Origin: Rhodoligotrophos appendicifer
GTDB taxonomy: Bacteria; Pseudomonadota; Alphaproteobacteria; Rhizobiales; Im1
NCBI RefSeq assembly: GCF_007474605.1
Contig: NZ_VHKL01000009.1
Coordinates: forward strand, 248,001-312,000
Direction: 5' to 3'
Length of the DNA: 64,000 nucleotides
Shown one piece after another: positions 48,311 to 57,183 of this stretch. Below the pieces are notes generated by a model. That model did not search any database and had not been told where the DNA came from. It was given only the letters and a program-made list of their open reading frames with translations. The first letter of the stretch is position 1, and the number at the start of each line of letters is the position of its first letter. The position numbers were made by a program, and so were the translations under genes.

Positions 48311-50986
48311 ATGACAGCGGGCGTGCCTTGGAGCATCAAGGGGGTTGAACCGAAAGCTCGAGAGGCTGCCAAGCTCGCTGCGCGGAAGGAGGGGCTGACA
48401 TTGGGGGAATGGCTTAACGCCATGATCCTGGAGACGCCCCCTTCCCCGGAGACCGTGAGACAGGCATCGACGGCAAGCTTCTCCACTCGGCCTGCAGAGG
48501 CGGTGGAGCAGAAGCTCGAGCGTCTGTCGGAGCAACTCGCGGAGCTGACGCGCCAACAGCAGCAGACCACGGCAGGCCGCTTCATCGACTATCGCTCGAG
48601 CCTGTCCACGACGGAATCGAACACAGAAGTGCTGATGGCGCGCGTGGAGCGGCATGAACGGCAGACGGTCGAGGCTCTGGCTGCCATCAATGAGCGCCTG
48701 TCCGGAATAGCCAAACAGTTCGGCGATTTTCGAACGTCGGCGCAATCCGTTCAGGTGCCGACCTCTCTGGAAGCGTCTTTGCGCACGATCATGGAACGCA
48801 TTGAGGCCGGAGAGCGCCGTCAACGCGATCTTTTGCAGCCCCACGATCGAAGCGCCGCCTGGGGCATGGGTTCGGTCAACCCGCGCCCCGACATCCCCGA
48901 CAACGCAATTTCTGAACTCGAGTCTCGGTTCAATGCTCTGGCGCAGCGGCTGGCGACCACCGAACGAAACGCAGAAGCGGCGGCGCGCAACGCGGCGGTA
49001 ACGGCGATTCGGGAGGCGCAGGCCGAATTCAAGACGGCGGAGCAGAGGATTATCGCTCTCGTCGGTGAACTTGCGCAAGCAGACGACGCTTCGGCGACAC
49101 GGCTGGAAGATCTTTACCGTCAGGTCTCGCTTCTGGCGGAGCGTCTCGTGGCCGTGGAGAAATCCGGTCTGCGGGACTATGACCCTGGCCGCATCGTGGA
49201 CATCGAGAAGCGGCTGGATGGCTTTGATAATCGTCTGCGCGCGGCCGTTGAGAGCAACCCCAGCGCCGACATGCTGCTTGAGCTCCAATCCCACGTTGTT
49301 GCTCTGACCGAAAAGCTCGCTTTGACCGAAGAGCGGTTCAGCGGCATCGAGGCCATTGAGCAGAGCATTTCTGAGCTTTTGGCCGCCATGGAGGAGAGCT
49401 CTCCTTCGGAACTCGGGGCATCGAGCGAGCTTCAATCTCTCCGGAATGGCCAGTCTGCGATTGAGCGGCAGTTGGAGCAGGCGGACCATCAGACCAAGGA
49501 AACGCTGCGGGCGGTCAACGAAACCCTGGAGAAGGTCATCGGCCGTCTGTCCTCGTTGGAGCAGGCGCACAACCAGGATCAGGAACCTCCCGCCGGTGAT
49601 GAGGAGAACCTCGCGGCAGATCAAGAGCCTGCAGCCCCAGAACCCCTCGGTAAAGGGGACATGCCCCCCGCGCCGCCACCGGCGGATCGGCGCGAGAGCC
49701 CTGACCCCGAACTGCGGCCCGGGTCGTCCCGCAACGAGGCGAGTTCGATAGACACCGTGACTCGCCGCGATGACTTCATTGCTGCCGCTCGTCGCGCTGC
49801 GCAGGTTGCAGCCCAGGCGCCGCAGCCCGCCGCGGCACGCTTCAATCCCCTGAGCAAGCTCAGGTCCCTCGCGCGGGCCAAGTCGCCGGAAGCCGAAGAT
49901 GATCACTCGGCGTCGGACGCTGCGAGCAGCCGCAAGCCCCTGATCCTGGCCGGGGCAATTCTGCTCCTCTTGGCCGCCTCCGCCTATACGATCGCAGATG
50001 GAACCCGTCGTGCCGGAACCGCAAATCCAGAACTGAGTGCGGAAGACACGCTCTCGCAGACACCAGGCCGCACCGATCGCGCTCCTGCTCGGGCGACTGT
50101 TGCGACCAAGGGTCAAGCGGTCCCGGCACCAACGCGCGTCACGCCCTCCTTCCGGGATCCCGTGACGACAGGGTCGATCGGCGTCCAACGGCCGACCCTT
50201 CTGCCCCCACCGCTGCCCACGCCGGATCCCTCCTCCGCTCAACGGGGGATCTCCGATCCTGCCGCACGCGAGAGCGCCTCTCGGGAGGACCTGCCTGAGC
50301 GGGCGGGATCGCAGTCTCTCCGCGGCGCAGCCTTGACCGGTGATCGCCTGGCCCAGTTCATCGTTGCAGTCAGGCTGATCGAAGGCGACGGCCCGAGTGA
50401 AGCGGCTCTGGCCGCCCGCTGGTTTCAGAAGGCGGCAGCGCAGGGTTTTGCCCCAGCTCAATACCGCTTGGGCATGCTCTATGAACGGGGTGCCGGCGTC
50501 CCGAAGGACATCGCAGCCGCACGCGTCTGGTATCAGCGCGCCGCCGAGAAGGGCAACGTCAAGGCGATGCACAACCTGGCTGTAACTCTGGCGGGCGGCG
50601 CTGATGCACCGGACTACGCGAAGGCCGCGATCTGGTTCGCTGCTGCGGCAGCCTATGGAATTCGCGACAGCCAATACAACTTTGGCGTACTTTTGGAGAA
50701 GGGTCTCGGCATTCCGGAGGATCTTGCCGAAGCCTATCTCTGGTATGCGCTCTGTGCGCGCGGCGGTGATAAGGATGCAGCAGCCCGCGCCGAAGATCTG
50801 AAGTCCCGACTGACCTCGGAAGCACTGGTCGCGATGAACCGGCGGGTGTCGACTTGGAAGCCGAAGGCGCCGCTTCTCGAAGCCAATAATGTCGTTCTTC
50901 CTGCAGAGTGGCGCGATGCTCCTGCGCGGAGAACGGATCAACGCGCGGAAATCACGCGAAAGATGCCTTTGGCGACGCTCCAATAG
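48311..50986 (+). CDS. PodJ-like polarity protein with Sel1 repeats
   Basis: An 891-residue protein. The N-terminus has the conserved VPWSIKGVEPKAREAAKLAA and LTLGEWLNAMI of rhizobial PodJ-type localisation factors. Residues 60-430 are long coiled coil, 430-530 are proline/acid-rich and disordered, and one membrane helix stands near 545 (LILAGAILLLLAASAYTI). Periplasmic Sel1 repeats follow (ALTGDRLAQFIVA; AAARWFQKAAAQGFAPAQYRLGMLYERG in two pieces; YGIRDSQYNFGVLLEKG). No peptidoglycan-binding domain is present at the end. Expected to mark one cell pole and recruit cell-cycle factors. A CtrA-like box lies upstream. Confidence 0.83.
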   Translation: MTAGVPWSIKGVEPKAREAAKLAARKEGLTLGEWLNAMILETPPSPETVRQASTASFSTRPAEAVEQKLERLSEQLAELTRQQQQTTAGRFIDYRSSLSTTESNTEVLMARVERHERQTVEALAAINERLSGIAKQFGDFRTSAQSVQVPTSLEASLRTIMERIEAGERRQRDLLQPHDRSAAWGMGSVNPRPDIPDNAISELESRFNALAQRLATTERNAEAAARNAAVTAIREAQAEFKTAEQRIIALVGELAQADDASATRLEDLYRQVSLLAERLVAVEKSGLRDYDPGRIVDIEKRLDGFDNRLRAAVESNPSADMLLELQSHVVALTEKLALTEERFSGIEAIEQSISELLAAMEESSPSELGASSELQSLRNGQSAIERQLEQADHQTKETLRAVNETLEKVIGRLSSLEQAHNQDQEPPAGDEENLAADQEPAAPEPLGKGDMPPAPPPADRRESPDPELRPGSSRNEASSIDTVTRRDDFIAAARRAAQVAAQAPQPAAARFNPLSKLRSLARAKSPEAEDDHSASDAASSRKPLILAGAILLLLAASAYTIADGTRRAGTANPELSAEDTLSQTPGRTDRAPARATVATKGQAVPAPTRVTPSFRDPVTTGSIGVQRPTLLPPPLPTPDPSSAQRGISDPAARESASREDLPERAGSQSLRGAALTGDRLAQFIVAVRLIEGDGPSEAALAARWFQKAAAQGFAPAQYRLGMLYERGAGVPKDIAAARVWYQRAAEKGNVKAMHNLAVTLAGGADAPDYAKAAIWFAAAAAYGIRDSQYNFGVLLEKGLGIPEDLAEAYLWYALCARGGDKDAAARAEDLKSRLTSEALVAMNRRVSTWKPKAPLLEANNVVLPAEWRDAPARRTDQRAEITRKMPLATLQ

Positions 50987-51065
50987 CGCTTGGTCCTCGT
51001 CCATAGTACAGCAATCTATTGAGTGCAGACTGGCGCCGGACATGGCAGCGGACGATTGTTGATCG

Positions 51066-51551
51066 ATGGAAAAGAGGGCCCGAGTGCAGGAGTCGAGGCA
51101 GTTCCCTAAGTCTGCCTTGGCCTTCGGATGTATTGGGGCGATCCCCTTCATCGGTTTGGCTGTCGCTGTCTGGCTGGTCGATTCTCCAGAGGAAATCGGC
51201 GCGATAACCGTCATCACTCTGATTTACGGGGCGGTGACACTGGCATTTCTCGGAGGCATTCGCTGGGGGACCGGCCTCGGCCCCTACGCAGCCGACCGAA
51301 CCCGCTCCGCCTTCATTCTGAGCCTGTCATCCTTGCTCATCGGCGGCGCTTCGCTTCTCCTCCCACCGATCCCCGGAATAATTCTCCTGACCGCCGGCTT
51401 CATCCTTCAGTTTGGATGGGACATGGCAACGGTCCAGCGAGCCTTGCTGCCCCTCTGGTACGGAAAGCTGCAACTCTTCCTGACCGCCATGGTGAACACT
51501 GGTCTGCTGATCATCCTGGCGAGACTGATCCTGATGGCGCCCTCCGCTTAG
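51066..51551 (+). CDS. DUF3429 family membrane protein
   Basis: A 161-residue protein with five predicted helices and the DUF3429 pattern: an initial helix LAFGCIGAIPFIGLAVAV, then ITLIYGAVTLAFLGGIRWG, which is the most conserved part, and ILQFGWDMATVQRALLPLWY. Function unknown. Its stop overlaps that of the convergent phosphoesterase by 4 nt. Confidence 0.82.
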   Translation: MEKRARVQESRQFPKSALAFGCIGAIPFIGLAVAVWLVDSPEEIGAITVITLIYGAVTLAFLGGIRWGTGLGPYAADRTRSAFILSLSSLLIGGASLLLPPIPGIILLTAGFILQFGWDMATVQRALLPLWYGKLQLFLTAMVNTGLLIILARLILMAPSA

Positions 51552-52312
51552 GAGAACTCCGGGAGGAGGACGCGCGAGGGAAAGGCATAGACCGCCTGCC
51601 GCCCCAACATCCAGACGGCAAACTTCCCCTGTGAGAACAGGGAGGAAATCGCCGGGCTGCGGACATTGAGCCCACCCGTGAACGAGCCGAACGCCGGCAT
51701 GATCAAGCGCTCTCCATCGCTCGCGAAGCAGCGGCCTCGCAGCCGCAATCCACGTTGCGCTATGGCAGCCACCGGATGGAGATGACCGGCAATCTCCGGC
51801 TCTGTCGCTGATCCATGCGAAGGCTCGTGCCGGAGCGTGATCGGTCCAAGGCGAATGCTGGATCCCACCGTTCCGCCGAGATCGATGGGCGGCGCCTTGT
51901 CGTGATTTCCTGCAAGCCAGATGACCTCATGCGCCTCGGTGAAGTGGCGGATGCGAACCAGATCCTCGGCGTCCAGGCGACTGCGGGCGCCCCCGTCGTG
52001 AAAACTGTCGCCAAGGGAAATGATCCGCTCTGGCCTGAGCCTGCGGCAGACCTCATCCAGCGCCCTGAGGGTGGAGCGAGTGTCATAGGGCGGAAGAAAG
52101 ACCCCCCGCATGGCATAGCTTGAACCCTTCTCGAGGTGGAGATCGGCGACGACGATCGTTCGCAGGTCCGGGACGTGCAGGGCGCCCGAGACATCGAAGC
52201 GCAGATCGAGGCCGCGGATCTGAAGTCCTGTGACGCGTTCAGTGAACGGAGGAATTGATCTGCATGGCTTCGTCGATGAGTGATTCGGCGGCTTCTGCAA
52301 AAAGGGCTTCAT
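51548..52312 (-). CDS. pdeM: ligase-associated metallophosphoesterase (PdeM)
   Basis: A calcineurin-like phosphoesterase, 254 residues from ATG 52312. Metal motifs: VVADLHLEKG (D-x-H), LGDSFHDGG (GD-x2-HD), LAGNHD (GNHD) and AGHLHP. The family is known as ligase-associated DNA damage response endonuclease PdeM, found next to the Lhr-like DEXH helicase, as here. The coding frame overlaps the 3' end of the helicase by 74 nt with this start; the conserved core begins only around residue 25, so a later non-ATG start is possible. The DNA ligase and exonuclease of the usual four-gene set are not in the window. Confidence 0.85.
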   Translation of the reverse strand: MKPFLQKPPNHSSTKPCRSIPPFTERVTGLQIRGLDLRFDVSGALHVPDLRTIVVADLHLEKGSSYAMRGVFLPPYDTRSTLRALDEVCRRLRPERIISLGDSFHDGGARSRLDAEDLVRIRHFTEAHEVIWLAGNHDKAPPIDLGGTVGSSIRLGPITLRHEPSHGSATEPEIAGHLHPVAAIAQRGLRLRGRCFASDGERLIMPAFGSFTGGLNVRSPAISSLFSQGKFAVWMLGRQAVYAFPSRVLLPEFS

Positions 52313-54797
52313 GCGCTTCGCCATAAATGCGTTCGCGGCCGATCTCAAGCATTACCGGTACGGCCAGCGGCGATACCGCATCGAGAGCGCGATAGGTGAG
52401 CCTCCCTTTGACGCGCTTGAGCATGTCGCCGAGGCGGCGAATGTCCAGGAGGCCCGTCGCTGCGTCGTCCCAGGCCGCCCTGAGAAGCACATGGGTCGGT
52501 TCGTGTTCGCGCAGCACGTCATAGATGAGGTCGGACGAAAACGTCACCTGACGTCCTGTCTTCTCTTTCCCCGGATGTCTCCGTTCGATGAGACCGGCAA
52601 TGATCGCGCAGGTTCTAAACGTACGCTTCATGAGGTTCGACTCCGCAAGCCATGAGTCGAGATCGTCCCCCAGCATGTCTTCGTCGAACAGGAAGTCGAG
52701 GGAGAGCTTGCCCGACGAGATCATCAATGAGAGATCCCGCGTGCCCCACACCGCCAGCGCATATTCATTGGCCACGAAGCCCAGCGGCCGGGCCCTCAGT
52801 CGCTCGAGGCGTCGGGTGAGCAGCATGCCGAGCGTTTGATGCGCAAGCCGCCCCTCGAACGGATAGCACACGAGGTACCATCGCGCCCCGCGCGGGAACG
52901 TCTCCACGAGCATTTCTGCGGCCGTCGGCACCAGCGATTTGTAGTCCTGAACGCCGAGCCAGTCCCGCACTTGATCCGGCAGGCTCCTCCAGCCGTCCGG
53001 CTTGGACAGGATCTCCCGGACGCGTTCGGCGAGATAGGTCGACAGCGGAAACTTGCCTCCGTTATAGGACGGGATCTTCGGGTCTTCCTTGTAGGCGCGC
53101 GTGACCAGGGCATCGAGATCGTCGAGCCCCTCGAAACGCAGGACCTGGCTGGCGAAGACGAAGGTGTCGCCCGGCGCCAGCTGTTCGACGAACCATTCCT
53201 CGACCTCGCCCAGGATCTTGCCACCCCGCCCGACCAGCCGTCGGTCTCCCAATCCTCGCGCACTGACCAGTTTGACCTTCAGCATCGCCGCTTCGACGAT
53301 CGTGCCGACATTCAGACGGTATTGTTGCCCGATCTTCGGATGGGCCAACCGCCAGCGGCCGTCCGGCAGCTGTCTGAGCTTTGCGTAGCGATCATAGGAT
53401 TTCAGCGCATATCCGCCCGTCGCCACGAAACTCAGCACGGAATCGAAATTGTCTCGGGTGAGCCCGCGATAGGGATAGGCCGAGCGGACCTCCTCGAACA
53501 GCACCGTCGCATCGAACGGCTCGCCACACGCCGACCCCAAGACATGCTGCGCCAGCACGTCGAGCTTCCCCCCGACGGGCGGCTCGCTGTCCTGCTGGCC
53601 TTCGGCTGCAGCCCCTTGCGCGGCTTGGCATTCGAGCACCTCGAAACGGTTAGCGGGAACGAGCAGCGCTCTCGACGGATCGTCGAGCCGGTGACTGGCC
53701 CGCCCGATGCGCTGCATGAGACGGCTGGCCCCCTTGGGTGCGCCCACATTGATGACGAGATCCACCTCCCCCCAGTCGATGCCGAGATCGAGCGTCGATG
53801 TGCAGACCACGGCGCGTAATTGCCCGCTCGCCATCGCGGCCTCGACCTTGCGCCTCTGGCTGACATCCAGCGACCCGTGGTGAAGTGCGATCGGCAGATT
53901 GAGCTCGTTGATGGTCCAGAGATCCTGGAAGATCATCTCCGCCTGGGAGCGAGTGTTGACGAAGACCAGAGTCATCTTGGCCTCGCAGATGGCCTTGTAG
54001 ATCTCCGGCATGGCGTAGCGCGCGGAATGCCCGGCCCACGGCACGCGCTCTTGGGAGGCGAGAATGGAGATGTTCGCATTTGCCCCCGCGTCTCCCATGA
54101 TGAGTTCTGCCAGGACGGGCTGTTCTGGCGTTTGCGGCATGAGCCAGGCGCGCAGCCCGTCGGGATCGGCCACCGTTGCGGACAACCCCACGCGGCGCGC
54201 TTCGGGTGCCAGCCTGGCGAGACGGGCCAGCCCGAGTGAAAGCAGCACGCCCCGCTTGCTTGCGACGATCGCATGCAGTTCATCGAGGACAATGGCTCTC
54301 AGCCCCTTGAACAGCCGGCTCGCATCCGGCAGGGCCAGGAGCAGCGCCAGTTGCTCCGGTGTCGTCATGAGGATGTCGGGCGGTTTCAGCCGTTGTCGCG
54401 CGCGCTTTGAGGCGGACGTGTCCCCCGTTCGGGTCTCCAAGGTGATGGGCAGCTTCATCTCGGAGACGGGCCGCTCGAGATTGCGCGCCACGTCGACCGC
54501 AAGGGCCTTCAGCGGCGAAATGTAGAGAGTATGGGGGCCGACGCGAGCGTTTTGATCGTGATCCCTGGCTTCCGTCAGTTCGACCAGGCTGGGCAGGAAC
54601 CCGGCCAGCGTCTTTCCGCCCCCCGTCGGAGCAATGAGCAATGTGGACAGCCCCCGGCTGGCCAGGCCGAGCAGCTCCAGCTGGTGCCGCCTCGGCTGCC
54701 ATCCCTGCGCCGCGAACCACTCGGCAAAGAGCTCCGGAAGAGCGAGACGCCCCGCTTCGGCAAGTGTGATCTCAGCGCCATCGACACGAAGCGGCAA
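52239..54797 (-). CDS. ligase-associated DEXH-box helicase, Lhr-like
   Basis: An 852-residue superfamily 2 helicase. Motif I is APTGGGKTLAGF (near residue 57), motif II is DELHAI, motif III VGLSATVAD, motif V CTSTLDLGIDWGEVDLVIN (long block) and motif VI LMQRIGRASHR. The C-terminal half (about 480-852) is the Lhr-specific region. It is a 3'-5' DNA helicase proposed to act in DNA repair with PdeM, ligase and an exonuclease. The gene precedes pdeM on the same strand with overlapping ends. Length is typical. Confidence 0.92.
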   Translation of the reverse strand: MPLRVDGAEITLAEAGRLALPELFAEWFAAQGWQPRRHQLELLGLASRGLSTLLIAPTGGGKTLAGFLPSLVELTEARDHDQNARVGPHTLYISPLKALAVDVARNLERPVSEMKLPITLETRTGDTSASKRARQRLKPPDILMTTPEQLALLLALPDASRLFKGLRAIVLDELHAIVASKRGVLLSLGLARLARLAPEARRVGLSATVADPDGLRAWLMPQTPEQPVLAELIMGDAGANANISILASQERVPWAGHSARYAMPEIYKAICEAKMTLVFVNTRSQAEMIFQDLWTINELNLPIALHHGSLDVSQRRKVEAAMASGQLRAVVCTSTLDLGIDWGEVDLVINVGAPKGASRLMQRIGRASHRLDDPSRALLVPANRFEVLECQAAQGAAAEGQQDSEPPVGGKLDVLAQHVLGSACGEPFDATVLFEEVRSAYPYRGLTRDNFDSVLSFVATGGYALKSYDRYAKLRQLPDGRWRLAHPKIGQQYRLNVGTIVEAAMLKVKLVSARGLGDRRLVGRGGKILGEVEEWFVEQLAPGDTFVFASQVLRFEGLDDLDALVTRAYKEDPKIPSYNGGKFPLSTYLAERVREILSKPDGWRSLPDQVRDWLGVQDYKSLVPTAAEMLVETFPRGARWYLVCYPFEGRLAHQTLGMLLTRRLERLRARPLGFVANEYALAVWGTRDLSLMISSGKLSLDFLFDEDMLGDDLDSWLAESNLMKRTFRTCAIIAGLIERRHPGKEKTGRQVTFSSDLIYDVLREHEPTHVLLRAAWDDAATGLLDIRRLGDMLKRVKGRLTYRALDAVSPLAVPVMLEIGRERIYGEAHEALFAEAAESLIDEAMQINSSVH

Positions 54798-54806
54798 CGT
54801 TTGGCT

Positions 54807-55154
54807 CTAAAGGATTGAAAGAACCGCTTCGGGCGGTCGTCCGATGGCTGCCTGACCATTGGCAGTCACGATGGGCCGTTGGAGCAGGATCGGGTTAGCA
54901 CTCAGCGCATGCATCAGCTCCTGATCGCTGAGCTCCGGATTATCCAACCCAAGCTCCTGATAAGGCGTCTCCTGCCGGCGAATGAGGTCCCGTGGCGTCT
55001 TGTTGAGCTTCTTGAGAATATCCGTGAGAATGGCTTCTGCCGGGGGTGTTTTCAGATATTCGACGATTTGCGGATGGATGCCGCGATCCTCCAGCAGCTT
55101 CAGGGTCTCGCGGGACTTCGCGCAGCGAGGGTTGTGATAGATGACGACGCTCAT
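54807..55154 (-). CDS. arsC: ArsC family protein, arsenate reductase (glutaredoxin type)
   Basis: A 115-residue ArsC-fold protein. The catalytic cysteine lies in YHNPRCAKSRETL, the position of Cys12 of E. coli plasmid ArsC; the Arg at ILLQRPIV corresponds to Arg94. It uses glutathione/glutaredoxin to reduce arsenate to arsenite; some family members have other roles (YfgD/Spx type), and no arsenite exporter is nearby, so an arsenic role is not certain. It sits 3 nt after pyrD and 9 nt before the helicase, so the three may be co-transcribed. Confidence 0.87.
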   Translation of the reverse strand: MSVVIYHNPRCAKSRETLKLLEDRGIHPQIVEYLKTPPAEAILTDILKKLNKTPRDLIRRQETPYQELGLDNPELSDQELMHALSANPILLQRPIVTANGQAAIGRPPEAVLSIL

Positions 55155-55157
55155 GCT

Positions 55158-56228
55158 CTACGCCTCTCTGTTTGCCCAGCCACCGGCGTCGGATCCGGTT
55201 GCATCCGCCATGCTCCGCAATCCGTGGGCCTGCACATAACGCACGAACCCCTGTTTGATTTCCGTTATGAGCGCCGGGCCCTTATAGATGAGCCCCGTAT
55301 AGAGCTGTACAAGTGTGGCGCCGGCTTTGATTTTCTCGATGGCGGTCTCCGCGGATGTGATCCCGCCCACGCCGATCAGCGGGATCTTCCCCCCCGTGGC
55401 GAGGTAAACTCTCGCCAGCGCCCGCGTTGAGCGGACAAAGAGCGGCGCGCCGGACAGGCCGCCCGTTTCTCTCGCATGGGTGGAGCGCAGAGCAGGCCGC
55501 GTGATCGTCGTGTTCGAGACGATCATGCCGTCCACGCCCAGCTTCAAGCAGGCGGCCGACACGTCCTGAAGGTCGTCATCTGTAAGATCCGGAGAGATCT
55601 TCAGCAGAATCGGCACAACTGCACCGCTCTCATGCCGCGCCTCCAAAACCCTCTCCAACAGTTCTACGAGGGCTGCCGTTGCTTGCAGGTCTCGCAGTCC
55701 AGGCGTATTAGGCGAAGAAATATTTATGGTTAAATAGCGGGAATACGCGGCAAACCTCCTAACTCCAAGAACATAGTCATCAATCCGATCCTTTGAATCC
55801 TTATTGGCGCCAATATTCACCCCTACGAGGGTTTCTGGACTGAGCGATTTGATCGCCTCGAAAGCTGCGGCATGACCTTTATTGTTAAAGCCGAGTCTGT
55901 TGATGACCGCATTGTCTTCGCGAAGCCGAAAGATCCTGGGTTTGGGATTTCCCTCCTGCGCCTTTGGGGTAACCGTTCCGACCTCGGCAAAGCCGAAGCC
56001 CAGGGCGGTCATGGCGCGCGCCACTTCGGCATTTTTGTCGAAACCGGCCGCAATACCGACTGGGTTTGGGAAGGACAGGCCGAAGGTTGTCACGCCAAGG
56101 ACCGGATGATCGACCGGTGGCCGGCCCAGCGACGCTGCCTTGAGCATGGCGATCGTGAGCTTATGCGCAGATTCGGGATCGAGCCGCTGCAGCACGCTGT
56201 TGAAAAGGGGGAACAAAGTCTCACGCAT
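55158..56228 (-). CDS. pyrD: quinone-dependent dihydroorotate dehydrogenase (class 2)
   Basis: A 356-residue class 2 enzyme with the N-terminal membrane-associating helix (LFNSVLQRLDPESAHKLTI) of quinone-linked forms. The FMN barrel shows PVGIAAGFDKN, ITINISSPNTPGLRDLQ (the catalytic-base Ser region), KISPDLTD and VGGITSAETAIEKIKAGATLVQLYTG (split), binding the FMN phosphate. It oxidises dihydroorotate to orotate in pyrimidine synthesis, passing electrons to ubiquinone at the inner membrane. Confidence 0.96.
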   Translation of the reverse strand: MRETLFPLFNSVLQRLDPESAHKLTIAMLKAASLGRPPVDHPVLGVTTFGLSFPNPVGIAAGFDKNAEVARAMTALGFGFAEVGTVTPKAQEGNPKPRIFRLREDNAVINRLGFNNKGHAAAFEAIKSLSPETLVGVNIGANKDSKDRIDDYVLGVRRFAAYSRYLTINISSPNTPGLRDLQATAALVELLERVLEARHESGAVVPILLKISPDLTDDDLQDVSAACLKLGVDGMIVSNTTITRPALRSTHARETGGLSGAPLFVRSTRALARVYLATGGKIPLIGVGGITSAETAIEKIKAGATLVQLYTGLIYKGPALITEIKQGFVRYVQAHGLRSMADATGSDAGGWANREA

Positions 56229-56451
56229 CTTGGGTTTTAGCTCGCGTCTCAGGCGCAGAAATCATGGGGGGCGTCCTCGTTTAACGTAAAGGTTGTTTTT
56301 ACATAAAAATTCACGCATTTGTTGCATATGCCGGATCCATTCTCCGGCGTGCCTTTGTCGCGGGCAATGTCCGCGCCCTAGGCAATGATGACGCTTGTAC
56401 TTGTCTGTTTTTGAGATGTCATTTCGGACGTTTTTGACGAGAGAATAGAGT

Positions 56452-57096
56452 ATGTTTTTGCATAATCACATTTGGTCGGCCATCGATGAACTGGCGGCCC
56501 GTAGTAAATTATCCGCATCAGGTTTGGCCAAGAGTTCCGGTCTCGATCCAACGACCTTTAACAAGTCTAAGCGTTTTACTGCGGACGGGCGTCCACGCTG
56601 GCCGACCACGGAGAGCGTGTCGAAGATTCTGCGGGCGACCAACTCCAACATCATGGAATTTGCAATGTTGGTGAATGGCCAGGGGGGCTGCACGTCTCCC
56701 AACAGCCCGATCATCCCGTTGATTGGTTTGAACCAGGTCGATTCGCCCGGATACTTCGATGACAAGGGGCTCCCCAGTGGGGGACATTGGGACGCCTTGG
56801 CCTTTCCGGGCCTGAAGGACGATCGTGTCTTCGCATTGGAGATCAGCGGTGATGATCTCGCCCCGATCTATCGGGATGGCGATGTGATCGTCGTCTCGCC
56901 AAACGCATCGTTGCGGCGGGGGGATCGTATCGTGGGCAAGAGCCGCGAGGGCGGCGTGATCATCAAGACGCTCCATCGCCGGACGGCGCGGGTGATCGAG
57001 CTTCTGCCCTTTGCCCTGGATGCTGAAGATGACGTGGTCGTCTTCAATGTGGAAGATCTGGAGTGGATCGGCCGCATTGTGTGGGCCAGTCAGTAA
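56452..57096 (+). CDS. HTH/S24-fold transcriptional regulator lacking the catalytic serine
   Basis: A 214-residue LexA/CI-like protein. Residues 8-65 form an HTH (SASGLAKSSGLDPTTFNKSKR as recognition region). Residues about 85-210 match the peptidase S24 fold. In LexA-type proteins the nucleophile lies in G-D-S-M; here the segment is S132-G133-D134-D135-L136-A-P, so Asp replaces Ser. The Lys is kept (K172 in VIIKTLHR). Self-cleavage is therefore unlikely, and the fold may serve only as dimerisation or sensing domain. Upstream (56286-56302) lies a small inverted repeat GTAAA-N7-TTTAC that could be an operator shared with divergent pyrD. Confidence 0.85.
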   Translation: MFLHNHIWSAIDELAARSKLSASGLAKSSGLDPTTFNKSKRFTADGRPRWPTTESVSKILRATNSNIMEFAMLVNGQGGCTSPNSPIIPLIGLNQVDSPGYFDDKGLPSGGHWDALAFPGLKDDRVFALEISGDDLAPIYRDGDVIVVSPNASLRRGDRIVGKSREGGVIIKTLHRRTARVIELLPFALDAEDDVVVFNVEDLEWIGRIVWASQ

Positions 57097-57143
57097 GCCG
57101 GCGCGCCCGTAATCAAACCAGCCGTATTCCAGAATGAATGCTT

Positions 57144-57172
57144 TGGCCCCGCACCGTGAGTTGGCGGGGCCA
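57144..57172. terminator. bidirectional hairpin between converging genes
   Basis: A perfect 9-bp stem TGGCCCCGC (57144-57152) / GCGGGGCCA (57164-57172) with an 11-nt loop lies between the stop of the S24-type regulator (+) and the stop of lysK (-). There is no T-run on either side, so it is a probable but not classical terminator. Confidence 0.6.
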
Positions 57173-57183
57173 GGGAACCTTCA

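Noticed and set aside
48200-51217. 1005-residue minus-strand open frame
   Set aside because: It is the antisense shadow of the PodJ-like gene: arginine-rich, no recognisable domain, and the + strand frame has clear coiled-coil and Sel1 structure.
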